Origin: Streptomyces sp. Isolate_45
GTDB taxonomy: Bacteria > Actinomycetota > Actinomycetes > Streptomycetales > Streptomycetaceae
Length of the DNA: 64,000 bases
Direction of reading: 5' to 3'
Assembly (NCBI RefSeq): GCF_024721315.2
Contig: NZ_JANFAK020000007.1
Span: 43,151 to 107,150 of the forward strand
The number at the start of each line of letters is the position of its first letter. The stretch's first letter is position 1. The notes beneath the pieces were generated by a model that worked only from the letters and a program-made list of their open reading frames with translations, ran no database searches and was not told the DNA's origin. Of this stretch, positions 8,231 through 16,593 are shown in pieces. The position numbers were made by a program, and so were the translations under genes.

Positions 8231-9683
8231 ACTCTCCCTGGCGGCCTCCGCCCGGGAGATCCGGGCCGGCCGCCTGTCACCCACCGAACTGGTCGACTCC
8301 GTACTGGACCGGATCGAGGCCACGGAACCGCTCCTGGGGGCGTACGTGACCGTGACGGCCGAGCGGGCCCGGCACTCCGCGCGCCGGGCCGAACGCGATC
8401 TCGCGGCGGGCCGCGACACGGGCCCCTTGCAGGGGATCCCCATGGGCCTCAAGGACCTGATCGACACGAAGGGCGTGGCGACGAGCGCGAGTTCCCGCGT
8501 ACGGGAAGGTCACCGGGCGGACGCCGACAGCACGGTCGCCGAGCGCCTGGACGCCGCGGGTGCGGCGCTCGTGGGCAAGACGCACACCCACGAGTTCGCC
8601 TACGGCCTCACCACGCCCCAGACCAGGAACGCCCGGGACGCGCGGCGGGTCGCCGGCGGCTCCAGCGGGGGCTCGGCCGTCGCCGTCGCCGCCGGCGCTG
8701 CGACGTTCGCGCTGGGAACCGACACCGGCGGGTCGATCCGCGTACCGGCCGCCCTGAACGGCGTCGTCGGCCTCAAACCGACGTACGGGCTCGTCCCGCG
8801 CCACGGTGTGACGCCCCTGTCCTGGTCGCTCGACCACGTCGGCCCCCTCACTCGGACCGTCGAGGACGCGGCGCTCGTCCTCACGGCCCTGGCCGGGTAC
8901 GACCCCCGCGACCCCGCGTCCCTGTCCGTGGCCCCCGCCGACCACCGCCCGGCCGTCGGTCGCGGACCCGTCGCCGCCGAGGACCTCGCCGGGCTGCGGG
9001 TCGGCGTGCCGGGCAACCACTACTTCGACCACGTCGCGCCCGACGTCGAATCCGCCGTCCGGCGGGCCGTCGACCACCTCGCCGAACTGGGGGCCGAACT
9101 CGTCGACGTCGAGATCCCGATGACGCGCTACATCCGGGCCACCCAGTGGGGCCTCATGGTCCCGGAAGCCACCGCCTACCACGAGCGGACGCTGAGGACC
9201 GTGCCGGAGCTGTACGCGCCGGACGTCCGGATCCTCCTGGAGGCCGGCGAACTCATGCCCGCCGGCGACCACCTGCGGGCCCGGCGGGCCCGCACCCTCA
9301 TGCGGGAGGCGTGGCTCGGCCTGCTGGACACCGTCGACGTCATCGTCGCCCCCACCGTCCCGGCGACCGCCGCACCGGTCGGGCAGGAGGACTTCACCTG
9401 GCCCGACGGCACGGTGGAGACCGTCTCCGACAGCTACGTCCGCCTTTCGGCGGCGGCCAACATCACCGGAATACCGGCGCTGACCATGCCGGTCGGACAC
9501 GACGCGGCCGGACTGCCGATCGGCATGCAGCTCATGGGACGCCCGCTCGGCGAGGCCACCCTGCTGCGGACCGGGCACGCGTACGAGCTCACCCGGCCCG
9601 TACGAGCCCTCGCGTCGGCGGGCCGTTCCGCGGTACGGGCGGACGGAGCCGGCGCCCCGGGCGGCGCCCCGGGTGTGCTTTAG
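8217..9683 (+). CDS. amidase-signature hydrolase, AtzE-like
   Basis: A 488-aa amidase-signature enzyme. The Ser-cisSer-Lys triad is visible: Lys79 in MGLKDL, Ser149/150 in GGSSGGS and Ser173 in TDTGGSIRVPAAL. The start at 8217 has a G-rich ribosome binding site and overlaps the small-subunit gene. With an AtzG-like partner it probably acts as a heteromeric amidohydrolase like AtzEG (1-carboxybiuret hydrolase). No AtzF or AtzD homologue lies nearby, so the real substrate may be another amide or ureido compound. Confidence 0.85.
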   Translation: MQPYELSLAASAREIRAGRLSPTELVDSVLDRIEATEPLLGAYVTVTAERARHSARRAERDLAAGRDTGPLQGIPMGLKDLIDTKGVATSASSRVREGHRADADSTVAERLDAAGAALVGKTHTHEFAYGLTTPQTRNARDARRVAGGSSGGSAVAVAAGAATFALGTDTGGSIRVPAALNGVVGLKPTYGLVPRHGVTPLSWSLDHVGPLTRTVEDAALVLTALAGYDPRDPASLSVAPADHRPAVGRGPVAAEDLAGLRVGVPGNHYFDHVAPDVESAVRRAVDHLAELGAELVDVEIPMTRYIRATQWGLMVPEATAYHERTLRTVPELYAPDVRILLEAGELMPAGDHLRARRARTLMREAWLGLLDTVDVIVAPTVPATAAPVGQEDFTWPDGTVETVSDSYVRLSAAANITGIPALTMPVGHDAAGLPIGMQLMGRPLGEATLLRTGHAYELTRPVRALASAGRSAVRADGAGAPGGAPGVL

Positions 9684-9693
9684 GGTGGGGCGC

Positions 9694-10245
9694 ATGCCCA
9701 GACCCATGGCCCGTCCCGGCGGGCGCAGCGCCCGCGTCCAGCAGGCGGTGCACGCCGCCGCGCAGGAGCTGGAGGCCGAGCTGGGCCGCGGCGCCCTCAC
9801 CGTTCCGCTCATCGCCGGCCGGGCCGGCGTCACCCCGTCGACGATCTACCGCCGCTGGGGGGACCTCCAAGAACTGCTCTCGGACGTCGCCGTCGAACAC
9901 CTGCGGCCCGACACGGAACCGGCGGACCTCGGTGACCTGGCGTCCGACATGCGGGCCTGGGGGGAGCAGTTCGTCGAGGAGATGGCCTCGGACGTCGGCC
10001 GCGCCTACATCCGGGACGCCCTCGTCGGCGACCCGGACGGCAGCAACGCCGGCCTGTGCTCCGGGTACGCCGCCGAGGCGATCGAGGTCATCCTGGGGCG
10101 GGCGACCGCCCGCGGCGAGACGGCCCCCGACGTCGAAACGGTCCTCGACGCCGTCGTGGCACCGATCATGTACCGCGTCCTCTTCCGGCCGAGCCCCTTG
10201 GACACCGCGTACGCGCGCCGCCTGGTGGCCGACTGCCTGAAGTAG
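9694..10245 (+). CDS. TetR/AcrR-family regulator
   Basis: A 183-aa regulator. The helix-turn-helix is at about 27-50, with the family-like LIAGRAGVTPSTIYRRWGDLQELL, and the C-terminal half is an all-helical ligand domain resembling the TetR_C group with VAPIMYRVLF. The start is set by the purine-rich TTAGGGTGGGG upstream. It begins 10 bp after the amidase stop and is probably the third gene of that operon, so it may control it. Confidence 0.85.
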   Translation: MPRPMARPGGRSARVQQAVHAAAQELEAELGRGALTVPLIAGRAGVTPSTIYRRWGDLQELLSDVAVEHLRPDTEPADLGDLASDMRAWGEQFVEEMASDVGRAYIRDALVGDPDGSNAGLCSGYAAEAIEVILGRATARGETAPDVETVLDAVVAPIMYRVLFRPSPLDTAYARRLVADCLK

Positions 10246-10267
10246 GGCGGGGGCGGGGCCCCGTCGG

Positions 10268-10999
10268 TCAGGCCGAGGCGTCCCACGCCGTCAGCAGGCC
10301 GTCCAGCCACGCGGGCGGGAGTTCGGCCGCGTCCCACTCCTCCCGCAGCGCGGACGGGGCCGTCACGAGCCGCTCCAGCACGGCGAGGCTGGTGGGGGAG
10401 TGGATCAAGGAGTAGCGGCCGTGGATCGAGATGGCGCTGCCGGGCCCGTACTCGGCGTACAGCCGCTCCAGACGGGGCCGGTGGGCGGAACCGAACTCCG
10501 TGAGCTGCCCCGCGTACATCGCCCGCTGTCTGTAACCCATCGTGCCGAGGACGGCGGAGAGCACCTCCGTGGTGACCTCGGGGTCGAAGTCGGACACGGA
10601 GGTGAGGGACAGGTAGAGCGGGCTCACCGCGACCTGCGCCCGTTCCACCTCCATCCTCCGCACCCGCGGACGGTCCTCGGGCGCGGAGACCGGCGCGTCC
10701 GAGCCGACGGCGTGCCGCAGGGCCCGCTCGGCGATGCCGCCGAGTTCGTGGACGACGTCGACGGCGGCGCCGAGCCGGTCGGATCCGTCCGGTTCGCCTC
10801 CGCCGGCCGGAGCGCCCGGCACACCGCCGGTGAGCTCCTCGTACGCGCGGGCCAGGGCGCCGGCCTCGACGACCCCGATCAGTTCCTCCGCGTCGCCGGT
10901 GAAGACGCCCGCACGGGCGAGGAGCTGGAGGAGCGTCGTCTTCGCATTGGCGACGCTGGCCGCGTCCGGCAGCTGCGGACCTGCTCCGGCGGTGTTCAT
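10268..10999 (-). CDS. hypothetical protein
   Basis: A 243-aa protein I do not recognise. It starts at an ATG with GAGGAG 8 nt upstream. The N-terminal half is Ala-rich and helical (NAKTTLLQLLARAGVFTGDAEEL), the middle has a Gly/Pro-rich break near 80-95, and the C-terminal half contains charged helices with Tyr and Trp. There is no signal peptide or membrane segment. It is convergent with the TetR gene. Confidence 0.75.
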   Translation of the reverse strand: MNTAGAGPQLPDAASVANAKTTLLQLLARAGVFTGDAEELIGVVEAGALARAYEELTGGVPGAPAGGGEPDGSDRLGAAVDVVHELGGIAERALRHAVGSDAPVSAPEDRPRVRRMEVERAQVAVSPLYLSLTSVSDFDPEVTTEVLSAVLGTMGYRQRAMYAGQLTEFGSAHRPRLERLYAEYGPGSAISIHGRYSLIHSPTSLAVLERLVTAPSALREEWDAAELPPAWLDGLLTAWDASA

Positions 11000-11406
11000 C
11001 GGATGCTCCTCATTGCTCGGGTGCGTCGCGCGGGTACGCGAAGTCGTTCGGTCCAAGGATGCGACCTCCGATGATCGCGCTGCGACCCACCCCTCCGGCG
11101 CGGCGCGAGCGCGCCGTCACCCGACCGGTGGGCGGTCGCGTACGGACAGCGGTCCCGGCCGGCGTTCCGCGCGACCGGGCGACGAGCGGAAATCCGCCCG
11201 GACGGCGGGTGTCGACCGGTCGTCCGACTAAGCTTCGCGGGGCTGGTGGGTGCACGTGTACCCGCCTGTCCGTTCATCGATTGTTCTATGCGCAGCGGGA
11301 GTTCGTCCGGTCGACCGTCGCAAGGGTTCTGTGCCCGGGACGGGTTGACGTGCCGACGCCCGCGTCGTGCGCCGCGTTGTTGACCGCGCGGGGAGGGGTG
11401 GGGTAG
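11000..11406. other. divergent intergenic region
   Basis: This 407-bp stretch separates the hypothetical gene from the first Nudix gene. No coding region with a ribosome binding site was found. It contains an AT-richer patch near 11270-11295 and should hold the promoter of the Nudix gene. No clear hairpin or repeat was seen. Confidence 0.5.
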
Positions 11407-11970
11407 ATGTCGGGAATGTCCAGGACCATAGTGTCGGCCGTGGTCGAGCAGGACGGGTGCCTGCTGATGGTTCGCGAACGTCCGCCGGCCGGGCCGGAGC
11501 AATGGGTCCTCCCCGGCGGGGTCGTCGAGCCGGGCGAACTCGCGCACGACGCGATGGTGCGCGAGGTCCACGAGGAGACCGGGCTGACCGTCGCCGGGCC
11601 GACGGGCCTGGCCTGCGTCTCGCAGCACGCGGTGACGGACGAGCCGGGGTGGGACGGGACCTGGACCGTCATCACCTTCCGGGCGGAGCGGCCGACGGGG
11701 ACGCTGGGCCCCCTCGATCCGGACGGGGAGGTGCTGGAGGCGGCCTGGGTGCCCCTGGACGAAGCCCGGGCCCGACTGGCCGCACACCCGTTCCGTCGGC
11801 GCGGGGAACCGCTCATCGCCTACCTGACGGGCACCGCCCCGCCCGGAGCGCTGTGGCTCTGGCCCGACGGCCCGCAGGAACCGCCGGTCGTCATCCCGGC
11901 CGCGGCGACCGGGCCGATCACGCGGGGCCGGAGGGACAGCGATACCGGGACGGTCCGCGGACCCGGCTGA
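11407..11970 (+). CDS. Nudix hydrolase
   Basis: A 187-aa Nudix enzyme that cleaves a nucleoside-diphosphate-linked or related substrate. The Nudix box is complete: Gly, five residues, Glu, seven residues, REVHEETG, at about 38-60. A GGGGAGGGGTGGGG sequence precedes the ATG. The C-terminal 35 residues are Pro/Gly/Arg-rich and not part of the fold. A second, distinct Nudix gene follows 24 bp later on the same strand. Confidence 0.88.
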   Translation: MSGMSRTIVSAVVEQDGCLLMVRERPPAGPEQWVLPGGVVEPGELAHDAMVREVHEETGLTVAGPTGLACVSQHAVTDEPGWDGTWTVITFRAERPTGTLGPLDPDGEVLEAAWVPLDEARARLAAHPFRRRGEPLIAYLTGTAPPGALWLWPDGPQEPPVVIPAAATGPITRGRRDSDTGTVRGPG

Positions 11971-11994
11971 GGGCCGGCCGCGATACTGGCCGTC

Positions 11995-12540
11995 ATGGCA
12001 AACACTCCGAGTACGCCGACGACCACCCCGTTCTCCCGGATCAAGGTCCGCGTCGCGGCCCTGGTCTTCTGCGGCGACGACGTCGCCCTCATCCGCCGCG
12101 ACCGGGACGGCTCGACCCACTACACCCCGCCCGGCGGCAACGTCGAGGACGGCGAAGGCTTCGAGCGGGCCCTGCGCCGTGAACTCGCCGAGGAGCTCGA
12201 ACTCGACGTGGACCGGGCCGAGGGCGGCGACCTCCTGTGGGTCGTCGACCAGCGCGTCAGCCGCCCCGGTCCCACGCCGGCGCCGCGCAAGCTCCACCTG
12301 ATCCACCGCCTGCACATCACCCCGGAGGTCCGCGCCGGCCTGGCCGAGCAGGAGTGGGACGAGCTTCCCGACGGCAGCCACGAACTCGGAACCGTCGTAT
12401 GGGTCGACTACCGCGAGACCGCCGGCCTCCCGATCTTCCCACCCATCGGGCCGGCTCTCGCGGCACTGGCCGGCCCGCGCGCGGGCGTCGCCGACGCCGC
12501 CCTCGCGGCCGTCACCGACGAGAACTACACCTGGGTGTGA
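11995..12540 (+). CDS. Nudix hydrolase
   Basis: A 181-aa Nudix protein. The box starts at GGNVEDGE and continues to RELAEELEL (about 47-70); the usual Thr/Ser before Gly is replaced by Leu-Glu-Leu but all metal-binding Glu residues are present. It is only weakly similar to the preceding Nudix protein, so this is not a recent duplication. The gene ends at VTDENYTWV with no extra domain. Substrate unknown. Confidence 0.88.
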   Translation: MANTPSTPTTTPFSRIKVRVAALVFCGDDVALIRRDRDGSTHYTPPGGNVEDGEGFERALRRELAEELELDVDRAEGGDLLWVVDQRVSRPGPTPAPRKLHLIHRLHITPEVRAGLAEQEWDELPDGSHELGTVVWVDYRETAGLPIFPPIGPALAALAGPRAGVADAALAAVTDENYTWV

Positions 12541-12598
12541 CCCGCGCCGGCCGTCGGGCTCGTACGCGTGACCGATGTGTCGGGCACAATCGGGGGCC

Positions 12599-13339
12599 GT
12601 GATCACACCTGCGGACCCAGCCGTCCTGTACCCCGAGACAGCGGCCCACGGAAGTCTCGCCGCGGCGCTCCGGGCCGTGGCGGGCGGCCGTCTCGACGCC
12701 GTACGACTCACCACCCCGAAGTTCGCCCCGCTGCGCGCCGTCACGGTCGGCTGCCCCCTGCCGCACCGCAAACCCCTGCGGGTCAGTGCCGGCGCCCACG
12801 AACGGCACTGGTCGATCCGTGGCAACGACGGGTTCGAGGACGTGCCGGTCATCGACGGCAGGACCGACGACCTGGCGCAGGTCGCCGAGGCGGCGGCGGC
12901 ATGGCACGACGGGGTGGCGCTGCGCGAGATCCGGCGGGCGGCCCCGTTCGTCCACCTGACAGGCCGCTTCGAGGTACCGGACCTCAATCCGGCGGACATG
13001 GCGGAGAGCGCGTGGCAGCACCTGCTCACCGAGGCGAGCGAGCTGGAGTACGCCTGGCGCCCCGCCTACCAGGCCCTCGTCGAGGCGGCCCGCGCCGAGC
13101 CGGCGCTGCGTCGGCTCTACCCGTTCACCAGCCACTGGACGCTGCGCTTCTCGACCAGGACGCGCCCCCGCCTCACCGTCGTCGGTGCGTCGCTGGTGAC
13201 CCACGCCGCCGACCGGTACTCGGTGGCCGAGGGTTTCCCGAACGAGGGCGACCCCGTGTTCCCCACAGCGGCCGAGGCGGTGGCCGCGGCCGTACGGCGT
13301 CTCCCGCCGGGCCTCGGCCCGGTCGCACTCGGTTGCTGA
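12599..13339 (+). CDS. DUF6193-like protein
   Basis: A 246-aa soluble protein. It resembles the Streptomyces family annotated as DUF6193 natural-product biosynthesis proteins, with LYPFTSHWTLRFSTRTRP, a later GASLVTHAADRYSVAEG segment and a final AAVRRLPPGLGP. The role of the family is not established. The GTG at 12599 is chosen because it follows a G-rich ribosome binding site; an ATG 24 bp upstream is possible. The family call is from memory of the pattern and could be wrong. Confidence 0.65.
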   Translation: MITPADPAVLYPETAAHGSLAAALRAVAGGRLDAVRLTTPKFAPLRAVTVGCPLPHRKPLRVSAGAHERHWSIRGNDGFEDVPVIDGRTDDLAQVAEAAAAWHDGVALREIRRAAPFVHLTGRFEVPDLNPADMAESAWQHLLTEASELEYAWRPAYQALVEAARAEPALRRLYPFTSHWTLRFSTRTRPRLTVVGASLVTHAADRYSVAEGFPNEGDPVFPTAAEAVAAAVRRLPPGLGPVALGC

Positions 13340-13497
13340 CGCGGCCCCGCCGCCGGACTCCTCATCCGGCTCCGATCAGGATCGGACGAACAGAGCCGAG
13401 AAGAAAGCGAGTTCACCCGGGAAACCCGCACCACCGCCGGCTCGCGCGTGCGCACCGGCCGGTCCCGAACGGCGGGCGGCCGGGACGACGCGGTCGA

Positions 13498-13725
13498 TCA
13501 GGCCGGCCGATAGACGGCCCGGTCCGGATCCGGCCGCACGAGGACCCCGTCCTCCGCGAGGTCGCGGAGGTGGCGGCGGGCCTCCTTGCCGGCGGCCTCA
13601 TCGACCGTCGGCTCGTAGCCCGCCAGGCGGAGGGCCAGTACCGCACGCTCCGTGTCCCAGGTACCGCCCAACGCCCCGATCACCGCGGCGAGTGCCTGTT
13701 TGTGCGTGAGCGGCTTCTCGGTCAT
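13498..13725 (-). CDS. small hypothetical protein
   Basis: A 75-aa protein of unknown function, rich in Ala, Leu, Arg and Glu and predicted mostly helical. The pattern LAALRLAGYEPT then KEARRHLRDLAEDGVLVRPD looks like a small winged-helix-like unit. The ATG at 13725 has AGGGAGGACG upstream. It is divergent from the VOC gene. Confidence 0.7.
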   Translation of the reverse strand: MTEKPLTHKQALAAVIGALGGTWDTERAVLALRLAGYEPTVDEAAGKEARRHLRDLAEDGVLVRPDPDRAVYRPA

Positions 13726-13825
13726 CTCGTCCTCCCTTTGGCCTACCCCCACACCCTGGCACACGACGCCCCGGCCCGAGGGGCTTCCGGCGCACGTGGG
13801 AGCTGCTTCCCGCATGCTGGCACTC

Positions 13826-14203
13826 ATGTCGATCGAACCGTTCAAGATGAGGTTGCGCGCCATCACCCTCGACTGCCCCGATCCGCAGGCACTGGCCGCG
13901 TTCTACGAGCAGGCCACCGGCCTCGAACCACATCCGGCATCCGACGCCGACTTCGCGGGTCTCAACGGGGAAGCCGGACTGTTCATAGGGTTCCAGCGGG
14001 TGGCCGACCACCGGGCCCCTCGCTGGCCGGACCCGACCGCACCCCAACAGATCCACCTCGACTTCGCGGTCGAAGACCTGGACGAAGCCGAGGCCCGGCT
14101 GATCGAGCTGGGGGCGAGCAAGCCGGCGCACCAGCCCGACGAGGACAGGTGGAGGGTGCTCACCGATCCGGCCGGGCATCCGTTCTGCCTGGTCGGAGAG
14201 TAG
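13826..14203 (+). CDS. VOC-family (glyoxalase-like) protein
   Basis: A 125-aa protein with the beta-alpha-beta-beta-beta fold of the vicinal-oxygen-chelate superfamily. It shows RAITLDCPDPQALAAFYEQATG, then QIHLDFAVEDLDEAEARLIELGA, and ends DPAGHPFCLV. This subgroup (glyoxalase-like 6) usually has no proven enzyme activity in Streptomyces. Start 13826 is favoured; an ATG at 13847 is an alternative. Confidence 0.85.
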   Translation: MSIEPFKMRLRAITLDCPDPQALAAFYEQATGLEPHPASDADFAGLNGEAGLFIGFQRVADHRAPRWPDPTAPQQIHLDFAVEDLDEAEARLIELGASKPAHQPDEDRWRVLTDPAGHPFCLVGE

Positions 14204-14302
14204 GTGACAGGGCGGAACCGACGTCCCCGGACCCGGGGGCGGGTCTGACGGGGGTGCAGATCGGTCGGCTTGGGGGCAGCCGCGGAACTACCCTCGGACT
14301 CC

Positions 14303-14680
14303 ATGAGTACCTTGCTGACCATCCATGACGTTCCTGTGTTCACCTGCGCACCCGACGGTGACACCATCCGCTGCGAAGCCGACGCCCTGGACCTCATCGG
14401 CAACGCCGGCTATCAGGGCGCGCGGTGGGTGGTCATCCCCGCGGAACGCCTCGACGACGAGTTCTTCCGGCTGAGCAGCCGCGTCGCGGGCGACATCGTC
14501 CAGAAGTTCGCCAACTACGGCATGGGGCTCGTCGTCCTCGGCGACATCACCCGCCACACCGGGGTCAGTTCGGCCCTGCGTGACTTCGTCCGCGAGTGCA
14601 ACCGGGGACGTCAGACCTGGTTCCTGGCGGACACCGCGGAGCTCCGGGACCGCCTGCGGAACGGGACCGCCGCCGGCTGA
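14303..14680 (+). CDS. DUF4180 protein
   Basis: A 125-aa protein of the DUF4180 family. Characteristic segments are DLIGNAGYQGARWVVIPAERL, EFFRLSSRVAGDIVQKFANY, VVLGDI and RDFVRECNRGRQTWFL. Function is unknown; a relation to STAS/SpoIIAA-like folds has been suggested for similar proteins. It is followed by a strong terminator and is convergent with the first CAP gene. Confidence 0.85.
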   Translation: MSTLLTIHDVPVFTCAPDGDTIRCEADALDLIGNAGYQGARWVVIPAERLDDEFFRLSSRVAGDIVQKFANYGMGLVVLGDITRHTGVSSALRDFVRECNRGRQTWFLADTAELRDRLRNGTAAG

Positions 14681-14688
14681 TCGCCGAG

Positions 14689-14730
14689 CGCCCGGGGCGG
14701 GGACGCGAGTGAGCGTCCCCGCCCCGGGCG
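14689..14730. terminator. bidirectional terminator hairpin
   Basis: A perfect 18-bp G/C stem (14689-14706 and 14713-14730) with a 6-nt GAGTGA loop lies between the convergent DUF4180 and CAP genes. Confidence 0.85.
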
Positions 14731-14747
14731 GGGAGCGGTGGGGCGTG

Positions 14748-15557
14748 TCAGCGCGTGGCGCCGAAGGCCTGCGTCCAGTAGGAGTTCGGCTGGGCCAGCC
14801 CGACGCCGATCTCCTTGAACGCGCAGTTCAGGATGTTCTTCTTGTGGCCGGGGCTGTTCATCCAGCCGTTCATGACCTGCTCCGGCGAGCTGTACCCGTA
14901 AGCGACGTTCTCGCCGTACGTGCTCCAGTTGTAGCCGGCGCGGGTGATGCGTTGGCCCGGGTCGGAGCCGTCCGATCCGGTGTGCGACATGTTGCTGTGG
15001 GAGGCCATGTCCTGGCTGTGGTTCTGCGCGGCCGCCGTCAGCTTGTCATTGACCGTGAGAGCCGAGCATCCGGCCTTGGCGCGTTCCTGGTTGACGAGGG
15101 CCACCACCTGGGCCGTCGGCCCGGATCCGGGGGCGGTGGGCGGCTTCTGCCCGGTGGGCGGGCTCGTCGGCTCGGCCGGCTTCGTCGGCTTGGTCGGCAC
15201 CTGGGGCTTCGTCGCCGTAGGGGGCTGAGCGGGGGTGGTGCTCGGCTGCGTCCGCGGCGGGGCCGGTGAGGTCCGTACGACGGGCACGGTCGCCCCGGTG
15301 TCGCCCGCACCGGTCGGATCCGTCGGGGTGGGGCCGGGGCTCTGGGTCGACTCGGTGGGGGAAGCGACGCCGGGGAGGGGCACGTCGGGGACCGAAGCGC
15401 TGTAGGAAGGGCGCGCGGAGGGCTTCTGGGAGGCGCGGGACGAGCTCCCGTCCGTGTCCAGGCATGCCATGGCGGCGGTGGGTATGCCCACGACGCCGAG
15501 CGTCACGGCGGCGATCGATATCTTCCTGTAGTGCGTCGTCTTGCGGTGCCTCTGCAT
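14748..15557 (-). CDS. secreted CAP/SCP-domain protein (copy 1)
   Basis: A 269-aa secreted protein. A basic start (RHRKTTHYRK), hydrophobic core and cleavage near TAAMA-CLDT are followed by a Pro/Thr/Ser-rich linker (about 30-145) and a C-terminal CAP domain. The domain has LVNQERAKAGC, HSQDMASHSNMSHTGSDG, the YGENVAYGY core and WMNSPGHKKNIL, the usual CAP signature. It is a paralogue of the gene at 50045-50836: the signal region and CAP domain are nearly the same, while the linker differs in composition and length. Both genes also share their 5' leader. Role in Streptomyces is unknown. Confidence 0.9.
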   Translation of the reverse strand: MQRHRKTTHYRKISIAAVTLGVVGIPTAAMACLDTDGSSSRASQKPSARPSYSASVPDVPLPGVASPTESTQSPGPTPTDPTGAGDTGATVPVVRTSPAPPRTQPSTTPAQPPTATKPQVPTKPTKPAEPTSPPTGQKPPTAPGSGPTAQVVALVNQERAKAGCSALTVNDKLTAAAQNHSQDMASHSNMSHTGSDGSDPGQRITRAGYNWSTYGENVAYGYSSPEQVMNGWMNSPGHKKNILNCAFKEIGVGLAQPNSYWTQAFGATR

Positions 15558-15722
15558 ACGTGACCTGACCTCACTTGGTTCCTGCGAAGCGTCCTGCGCC
15601 CCTGGCTGCGGGAGCGCCGGGTGAGCCGCCATTCTTGGAAGCCCCCCAACGGGCCGGCAAGTCTCGCCGCCGGCCCGAGCGTCAGCGGTGCGCACCGGGC
15701 TTGAAATGACCGGACGATCGTG
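15558..15722 (-). promoter_or_regulatory. conserved 5' leader of CAP gene copy 1
   Basis: This 165-nt leader matches the leader of the second CAP gene (49887-50044) in ordered blocks: CACGATCNTCC at the 5' end, TTCAAGCC, CTTGCC, a 22-nt block at 15623-15644 (20 of 22 identical), CCGGCGC, GCTTCGC and AGTGAGGTC before the start codon. Conservation of separated blocks in non-coding DNA suggests a structured RNA or a shared regulator. The canonical ydaO (c-di-AMP) riboswitch consensus was not recognised. Confidence 0.6.
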
Positions 15723-16002
15723 CCTGCCGCGCGGGCCGAGGCCAGTTTGAGATCATTGACGGATATTCAGAAACCGTTTTGACGAGCGATGTTGCTCATT
15801 GCCGTCCCACTATTCGAGATGCTCATTTCGGCGGAGAGGGGAATGTCGACCGTCGGCGGGCAAATGGTGACATGTCAGGGACCCTCATGCGGTCGTAATG
15901 GTTCCGTGATCCAAGGGGGCCCTGTGGCGCATGTCACTGTTTGGTCGGGCCCGTCGGGGAACCACCGTCCGGAACTCCCGCAGGCGGAGGTGCGCGCCGC
16001 GG
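15723..16002. other. intergenic region with AT-rich promoter patch
   Basis: No gene was called. The region near 15745-15860 is the most AT-rich in this part of the window and lies just upstream of the conserved CAP leader, so it probably contains the promoter for CAP copy 1. A plus-strand open frame at 15789-16073 has no recognisable domain and overlaps the next gene. Confidence 0.45.
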
Positions 16003-16422
16003 CTACGCACGGGCCTCGGTGGAGCGCCGCGGCAGGTAGGGGGACAGCGTCCAGGCCAGCGCCAGCAAGCTGAGGCCGAACATCAGGATGCCCAGGGGGA
16101 CATGGACCGACGGTACGTGGGCGATGCCCAGCACCACCTGCACCGAGGCCAGGACGAGGAAGCCGGACGCGTAGAGGATGGGACGCGGCGATCTGCCGCC
16201 CGGTCGCCAGGCGAGGACCGCGGCGAGCACGTACAACATCGAGGCGCCGTACATGACGCGCGATCCGACGTCGTGCAATACCCCGCCGAGGGACGAGGAC
16301 AGCAGCATCCCGGCGGTGACCGCCTGGAAGAAGAGGGCCGCGGTCTGCAGGAAGACCGAGACGCGCAGGAACGTCGCGAGGTGGTGGTGGCGTGCTGTAG
16401 TGGTCGTTCGGGTGATGGCCAT
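16003..16422 (-). CDS. four-helix integral membrane protein
   Basis: A 139-aa membrane protein with about four hydrophobic segments (near 18-40, 55-70, 80-100 and 108-128). It starts after GAGGGGACCACATC. No named family is recognised with certainty; it resembles small DoxX-like or DUF4149-like proteins in size only. It is divergent from the ECF41 sigma gene across 171 bp and could be part of its regulon. Confidence 0.75.
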   Translation of the reverse strand: MAITRTTTTARHHHLATFLRVSVFLQTAALFFQAVTAGMLLSSSLGGVLHDVGSRVMYGASMLYVLAAVLAWRPGGRSPRPILYASGFLVLASVQVVLGIAHVPSVHVPLGILMFGLSLLALAWTLSPYLPRRSTEARA

Positions 16423-16498
16423 GATGTGGTCCCCTCTTCTGCCTCGTGGCAGTGGATCTGTACTGTCCTGATGACCCGACGAGATGGGCCCGCGAAAT

Positions 16499-16522
16499 GT
16501 GAGGCGCGACCGCCTGCCTCAC
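16499..16522. promoter_or_regulatory. nested inverted repeat upstream of ECF41 gene
   Basis: The sequence has outer arms GTGAGGC/GCCTCAC (16499-16505 and 16516-16522) and inner arms AGGCG/CGCCT (16502-16506 and 16511-16515). It lies about 72 bp before the sigma gene and between two divergent genes, a usual place for an operator. It does not match the TGTCACA/CGTC promoter reported for ECF41. Confidence 0.45.
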
Positions 16523-16593
16523 GATCCGGCGCGCTGTTTCGTCGAAGTGGCGAGAGCGGAACCGGACGAGAGAACCAAGGAGAGGCCGCCACC

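Noticed and set aside
15558..15722. ydaO-type c-di-AMP riboswitch
   Set aside because: The block pattern does not show the conserved GGGGTGAATC-type segments I would expect; left as an unassigned leader.
15789..16073. Plus-strand 94-aa open frame upstream of the CAP leader
   Set aside because: No domain, poor codon bias in its first half, and it runs into the opposite-strand membrane protein gene.
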